From Carbonactinospora thermoautotrophica (lineage in GTDB: Bacteria; Actinomycetota; Actinomycetes; Streptomycetales; Carbonactinosporaceae), in NCBI RefSeq assembly GCF_001543895.1, contig NZ_JYIJ01000015.1, positions 248,001 to 312,000 of the forward strand: DNA of 64,000 nucleotides. Direction: 5' to 3'. The translations under genes were made by a program, and so were the position numbers. Positions 60,730 to 64,000 of this stretch are shown here, piece by piece (within the stretch, counting starts at the first letter, position 1; each line of letters starts with the position of its first letter). The notes under the pieces are model-generated. The model was not told the DNA's origin. It was given only the letters and a program-made list of their open reading frames with translations, and made no database searches.

Positions 60730-62418
60730 TCAGACCTCCACCACCACGGGGACGATCATCGGGCGGCGGCGGTACTTCTCGTTCACCCACCGGCCGATCG
60801 TGCGGCGGACGAGCTGCTCGAGCTGGTGGACCTCGCCGATGCCGTCGGCGGCGGCACTGGCCAGGGCCTCCTCGATGAGGGGGATGACGTCGTCGAACGC
60901 CTCGTCGCCGATGCCGGAGCCGCGGGCGTGGATCTCCGGGCCCGCGGCGATCTTGCCGTTGGCGGAGTCCACGGCGACGAACACCGAGACGAAGCCTTCC
61001 TCGCCGAGGATCCGCCGGTCCTTGAGCGAAGTCTCGGTGACGTCGCCCACGGTGAGGCCGTCCACGTACACGTACCCGCAGGGCACCTTGCCGACGATCC
61101 GGGCGACGCCGTCGACCAGGTCGACGACCACGCCGTCCTCGGCGATCACGATCCGGTCCCGAGGCACGCCGGTCTGGGCGGCCAGCTCGGCGTTGGCGCG
61201 CAGATGGCGCCACTCGCCGTGGACCGGCATGACGTTGCGCGGCCGGGTCAGGTTGTAGAAGAGCAGCAGCTCGCCGGCTGCCGCGTGGCCGGAGACGTGG
61301 ACGAGCGCGTTGCCCTTGTGGATGACTTTGGCGCCCCAGCGGGTGAGCCCGTTCACCACCCGGTACACGGCCGCCTCGTTGCCCGGGATCAGCGAGGAGG
61401 CGAGCACGACCGTGTCGCCCTCGACGATGCGGATGGGGTGGTCCCGGTTGGCCATCCGGGACAGCGCCGACATGGGCTCGCCCTGCGACCCGGTGCAGAT
61501 CAACACCACCTGCTCGGGCGGCAGGTCGTCGAGGACCCGCGCGTCGACGATCAGGTCCTCCTCGGGCACGCGCAGGTACCCCAGGTCGCGGGCCACGCCC
61601 ATGTTCTTGACCATCGAGCGGCCCACGAAGGCGACCTTGCGCCCATGCTCGTACGCGGCGTCGAGGACCTGCTGTACGCGGTGGACGTGCGAGGCGAAGC
61701 TCGCCACGATGATCCGGCGCTCGGCCACGGCGAACACCCGATCCAGGACGGGCGCGATGTCCCGCTCGGGGGTGACGAAGCCGGGCACCTCCGCGTTCGT
61801 CGAGTCGACCAGCAGCAGGTCGATGCCCTCCTCGCCGAGTCGTACGAACCCGGGCAGGTCGGTGAGCCGGCCGTCCAGCGGGAGCTGGTCCATCTTGAAG
61901 TCGCCGGTGTGCACGACCAAGCCCGCGGGCGTGCGGATCGCGACGGCGAGCGCGTCCGGGATGGAGTGGTTGACCGCGAGGAACTCGCAGTCGAACGGCC
62001 CGATCCGCTCCCGCACCCCTTCGTGGACCTCCCGCGTGAACGGCTCGATCCGGTGCTCGAGAAGCTTGCTCTCCACGAACGCGAGCGTGAGCCGGGAGCC
62101 GACCAGGGGGATGTCGGGTTTCTCCCGCAGCAGGTACGGGACCGCGCCGATGTGGTCCTCGTGCGCGTGGGTGAGGATCACCGCCTCCACGTCGTCCAGC
62201 CGGTCGCGGATCTGCTCGTAGTCCGGCAGGATCAGGTCCACGCCCGGCTGGTCGGCCTCGGGGAACAGCACGCCGCAGTCGACGACGAGCAGCCGCCCGC
62301 CGTACTCGAAGACGGTCATGTTACGGCCGATCTCGCCGAGCCCGCCGAGCGGGATGACCCGCAAACCGCCTTTGGGTAGCGGAGGCGGAGGACCGAGTTC
62401 CGGGTGAGGATGACTCAT
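60730..62418 (-). CDS. rnj: Ribonuclease J
   Basis: RNase J is a metallo-beta-lactamase/beta-CASP exo- and endoribonuclease acting in mRNA decay and rRNA maturation. The 562-residue protein has GLGEIGRNMTVFEYGGRLLV near 25, the HxHxDH zinc motif in ILTHAHEDHIGAVPYLLREK near 83, VNHSIPDALAVAIRTP and VHTGDFKMDQLPLDG, SFASHVHRVQQVLDAA near 240, GRSMVKNMG, and HVSGHAAAGELLLFYNLTRP near 370 (beta-CASP signatures). ATG 62418 overlaps the dapA stop by 4 bases, so the two are translationally coupled, as in Streptomyces. Confidence 0.96.
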   Translation of the reverse strand: MSHPHPELGPPPPLPKGGLRVIPLGGLGEIGRNMTVFEYGGRLLVVDCGVLFPEADQPGVDLILPDYEQIRDRLDDVEAVILTHAHEDHIGAVPYLLREKPDIPLVGSRLTLAFVESKLLEHRIEPFTREVHEGVRERIGPFDCEFLAVNHSIPDALAVAIRTPAGLVVHTGDFKMDQLPLDGRLTDLPGFVRLGEEGIDLLLVDSTNAEVPGFVTPERDIAPVLDRVFAVAERRIIVASFASHVHRVQQVLDAAYEHGRKVAFVGRSMVKNMGVARDLGYLRVPEEDLIVDARVLDDLPPEQVVLICTGSQGEPMSALSRMANRDHPIRIVEGDTVVLASSLIPGNEAAVYRVVNGLTRWGAKVIHKGNALVHVSGHAAAGELLLFYNLTRPRNVMPVHGEWRHLRANAELAAQTGVPRDRIVIAEDGVVVDLVDGVARIVGKVPCGYVYVDGLTVGDVTETSLKDRRILGEEGFVSVFVAVDSANGKIAAGPEIHARGSGIGDEAFDDVIPLIEEALASAAADGIGEVHQLEQLVRRTIGRWVNEKYRRRPMIVPVVVEV

Positions 62419-63314
62419 ACCGTGACGCCACCCGCCTCGAGGTCCTTGCGCAGCTGGGCGACCTGCTCCTCGGTGGCGTCCACGAGCGGCGAGCGCACCG
62501 GGCCTGCGGGCAGGCCGAGCAGCTTCAGCGCGGCCTTGGTCATGATCACTCCTTGGGTGCGGAACATGCCGGTGTACACGGGCAGCAGCCGGCGGTGGAT
62601 GTCGCGTGCCTTGGCCACGTCGCCGGCGGTGAACAGGTCCACCAGTTGGCGCAGGTCGTCCCCGACCACGTGGCTGACCACGCTCACGAACCCGACCGCG
62701 CCGACCGACAGCAGCGGCAGGTTGAGCATGTCCGTACCGGAGTAGAACGCCAGGTCGGTACGTGCCATCACCCAACTGGCCGCGCCCAGGTCGTCCTTGG
62801 CGTCCTTGACGGCGACGATCCGCGGGTGCTCGGCCAGCCGGACGAGGGTCTCGGTCTCGATCGGTGTCGCGGTGCGGCCCGGGATGTCGTACAGCATGCA
62901 CGGCAGGCCGGTGGCGTCCGCCACGGCGGTGAAGTGCCGGAAGAGGCCGGCCTGCGGCGGCTTGTTGTAGTACGGCGTCACGACGAGCAGGCCGTGCGCA
63001 CCGGCGCGTTCGGCCCGGCGCGCCAGCTCGATCGTGTGGCGCGTGTCGTTGGTGCCCACACCCGCTACGACGGTGGCACGGTCGCCGACCGCCTCGAGGA
63101 CCGCACGCACCAGGCGTTCTTTCTCCTCGTCGGTGGTCGTGGGCGCCTCGCCCGTGGTGCCGTTGACGACGAGGCCGTCGCTGCCGTGCTCGACGAGATG
63201 GGTGGCGAGCTGCTGAGCACCGTCGAGGTCGAGCTCGCCGTCCTGGGTGAACGGCGTGACCATGGCGGTGAGCACCCGCCCGAAGGGTGTTTCGGGAGTG
63301 CGCGTCGAAACCAT
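62415..63314 (-). CDS. dapA: 4-hydroxy-tetrahydrodipicolinate synthase
   Basis: DapA condenses pyruvate with aspartate semialdehyde, the first committed step to diaminopimelate and lysine. The 299-residue TIM-barrel protein has TAMVTPFTQDGELDLDGAQQ near 15, the pyruvate-binding NGTTGEAPTTTDEEKERLVR near 50, VVTPYYNKPPQAGLFRHFTA near 112, the catalytic Tyr in MLYDIPGRTATPIE and the Schiff-base Lys in IVAVKDAKDDLGAA near 170. ATG 63314. It is 264 nt downstream of thyX and separated from it by a terminator, and overlaps rnj. Confidence 0.96.
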   Translation of the reverse strand: MVSTRTPETPFGRVLTAMVTPFTQDGELDLDGAQQLATHLVEHGSDGLVVNGTTGEAPTTTDEEKERLVRAVLEAVGDRATVVAGVGTNDTRHTIELARRAERAGAHGLLVVTPYYNKPPQAGLFRHFTAVADATGLPCMLYDIPGRTATPIETETLVRLAEHPRIVAVKDAKDDLGAASWVMARTDLAFYSGTDMLNLPLLSVGAVGFVSVVSHVVGDDLRQLVDLFTAGDVAKARDIHRRLLPVYTGMFRTQGVIMTKAALKLLGLPAGPVRSPLVDATEEQVAQLRKDLEAGGVTV

Positions 63315-63425
63315 GTCCGAAACGCTACCCGGACTCGGCGGCACACGCCCGACCAGACCCGCCCAGTCATGGAAGGTCGCGCCGCCAGGGCCGGTGGGGG
63401 CACCCGCTCGGGAGAACGAAAAAGA

Positions 63426-63465
63426 TCTCGCCGCTACCCGCTCGGGGGTCCAGGCAGCGGCGAGA
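63426..63465 (-). terminator. thyX terminator with T tract
   Basis: A 10-bp stem (arms 63426-63435 and 63456-63465) with a 20-nt loop is followed on the minus strand by ATCTTTTTCG (63426-63417). It lies 114 nt beyond the thyX stop and 112 nt before dapA; this is the only terminator in the window with a clear T run. Confidence 0.65.
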
Positions 63466-63578
63466 CCCACCATCACTATCGTCTTCCGGAACCGGCTGTT
63501 ACCCCTCTACAGGAAGTTTTTCAGTCAATCGTGTGAGAAGTTGATTCGTCCGACTGACAGGGGTTCCCGGGTCAGAAC

Positions 63579-64000
63579 CTATGGGCTCACCCGCCCGTGT
63601 GCGTTGAACGCCTCGTGCGTGAGCGGCATCAGCTCCGCCCAGAGCGCCTCCATCTTCTCGGCGACCATCTCGATCTCCCGCTGCGGGAACGACGGGAACC
63701 GCGCGTCGTCCCGGCGGGTGCGCAGCGACAGGAAATGCATCAGGGAGCGGGCGTTGCAGGTCGCATACATCGACGAGTACATACCGACGGGCAGGACGGT
63801 TCTGGCCACCTCGCGCGCGATGCCCGCGTCCAGCATGTCCAGATACGCCCGGTACGCCTGTCGGTACGCCTCCTGGGTCGCCTCGGTGACCAGCTTGTGC
63901 TGCTCGGGGGTGCCGTCCACGAACTCGTACTTGCCGGGCTTGCCCACCTGGACGAGCTTGCGCTCCGGCCCGGGCACGTAGAAGACCGGACGCAGCTTCC
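63579..64000 (-). CDS. thyX: FAD-dependent thymidylate synthase ThyX (3' part)
   Basis: The C-terminal ~140 residues of ThyX run off the right edge. Visible text: KLRPVFYVPGPERKLVQVGK, KYEFVDGTPEQHKLVTEATQ, the helix with TVLPVGMYSSMYATCNARSL and MHFLSLRTRRDDARFPSFPQ, which contains the substrate/flavin-binding residues near the end of the protein. The stop is at 63579-63581. The N-terminal half with the RHRxxS motif lies outside the window, so this is a partial gene. ThyX makes dTMP using FAD and methylenetetrahydrofolate. Confidence 0.9.
   Translation of the reverse strand, partial: KLRPVFYVPGPERKLVQVGKPGKYEFVDGTPEQHKLVTEATQEAYRQAYRAYLDMLDAGIAREVARTVLPVGMYSSMYATCNARSLMHFLSLRTRRDDARFPSFPQREIEMVAEKMEALWAELMPLTHEAFNAHGRVSP

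Overview
This 64 kb window is high-GC chromosomal DNA from an actinomycete, most likely Streptomyces-related or another filamentous/thermophilic actinobacterium. The gene content supports this: mycothiol-type maleylpyruvate isomerase relatives, ClgR, a DUF3046 protein, an MT0933-type antitoxin, LexA boxes of the GAAC-N4-GTTC class, class II ribonucleotide reductase with NrdR, and ThyX. Gene order is also close to the conserved Streptomyces core region running (right to left here) thyX-dapA-rnj-osaA/osaB-ftsK-rodZ-like-rimO-pgsA-cinA-clgR-dps-nei-lhr-recA-recX-rny-gluDCBA-miaB-miaA-dapF-hflX-lexA-nrdR-nrdJ. Species cannot be fixed from the sequence alone. No rRNA, tRNA, insertion sequence, prophage or CRISPR array was seen.

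Layout. 1-7.8 kb is the least conserved part: a DUF4192 protein, several unrecognised proteins, a FemX-like peptidyltransferase and three decayed genes. 7.8-12.5 kb holds nrdJ and nrdR (deoxynucleotide synthesis) divergent from lexA; the shared intergenic region carries a candidate NrdR-box pair and two LexA boxes. 12.6-24 kb carries a DinG-like helicase, hflX, an XRE-TPR regulator, dapF, gamma-glutamyltransferase, miaA, a small antitoxin-like protein and a dioxygenase-like protein. 24-35.5 kb carries miaB, the gluABCD glutamate importer, RNase Y and recA-recX with a perfect LexA box. 35.9-40.5 kb is the giant helicase Lhr. 40.6-48.5 kb holds a wrecked Fpg/Nei glycosylase, Dps, ClgR, and the overlapping rimO-pgsA-cinA operon below a RodZ-like gene. 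48.6-60 kb holds FtsK and a signalling cluster: the response regulator OsaB, a 1,681-residue poly-HAMP hybrid histidine kinase (OsaA type) and a divergent kinase/PAS/GAF/PP2C protein. 60-64 kb holds a nonsense-mutated SRPBCC gene, RNase J, dapA and the 3' end of thyX.

Functionally the window combines genome maintenance (recA, recX, lexA, lhr, dinG-like, ftsK), nucleotide supply (nrdJ, nrdR, thyX), RNA turnover and modification (rny, rnj, miaA, miaB, rimO), lysine/cell-wall precursors (dapA, dapF, femX), proteolysis and stress control (clgR, dps, osaA/osaB) and glutamate uptake.

Two features stand out. The OsaA-type kinase contains at least six 92-residue HAMP units encoded by a 276-bp tandem repeat in which about 330 nt are perfectly duplicated; the same repeat architecture is known from fungal group III osmosensor kinases. 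Second, at least five accessory genes are visibly broken among intact housekeeping genes, two of them by in-frame stops, which suggests ongoing gene loss, although base-call errors could explain some of the frameshifts.
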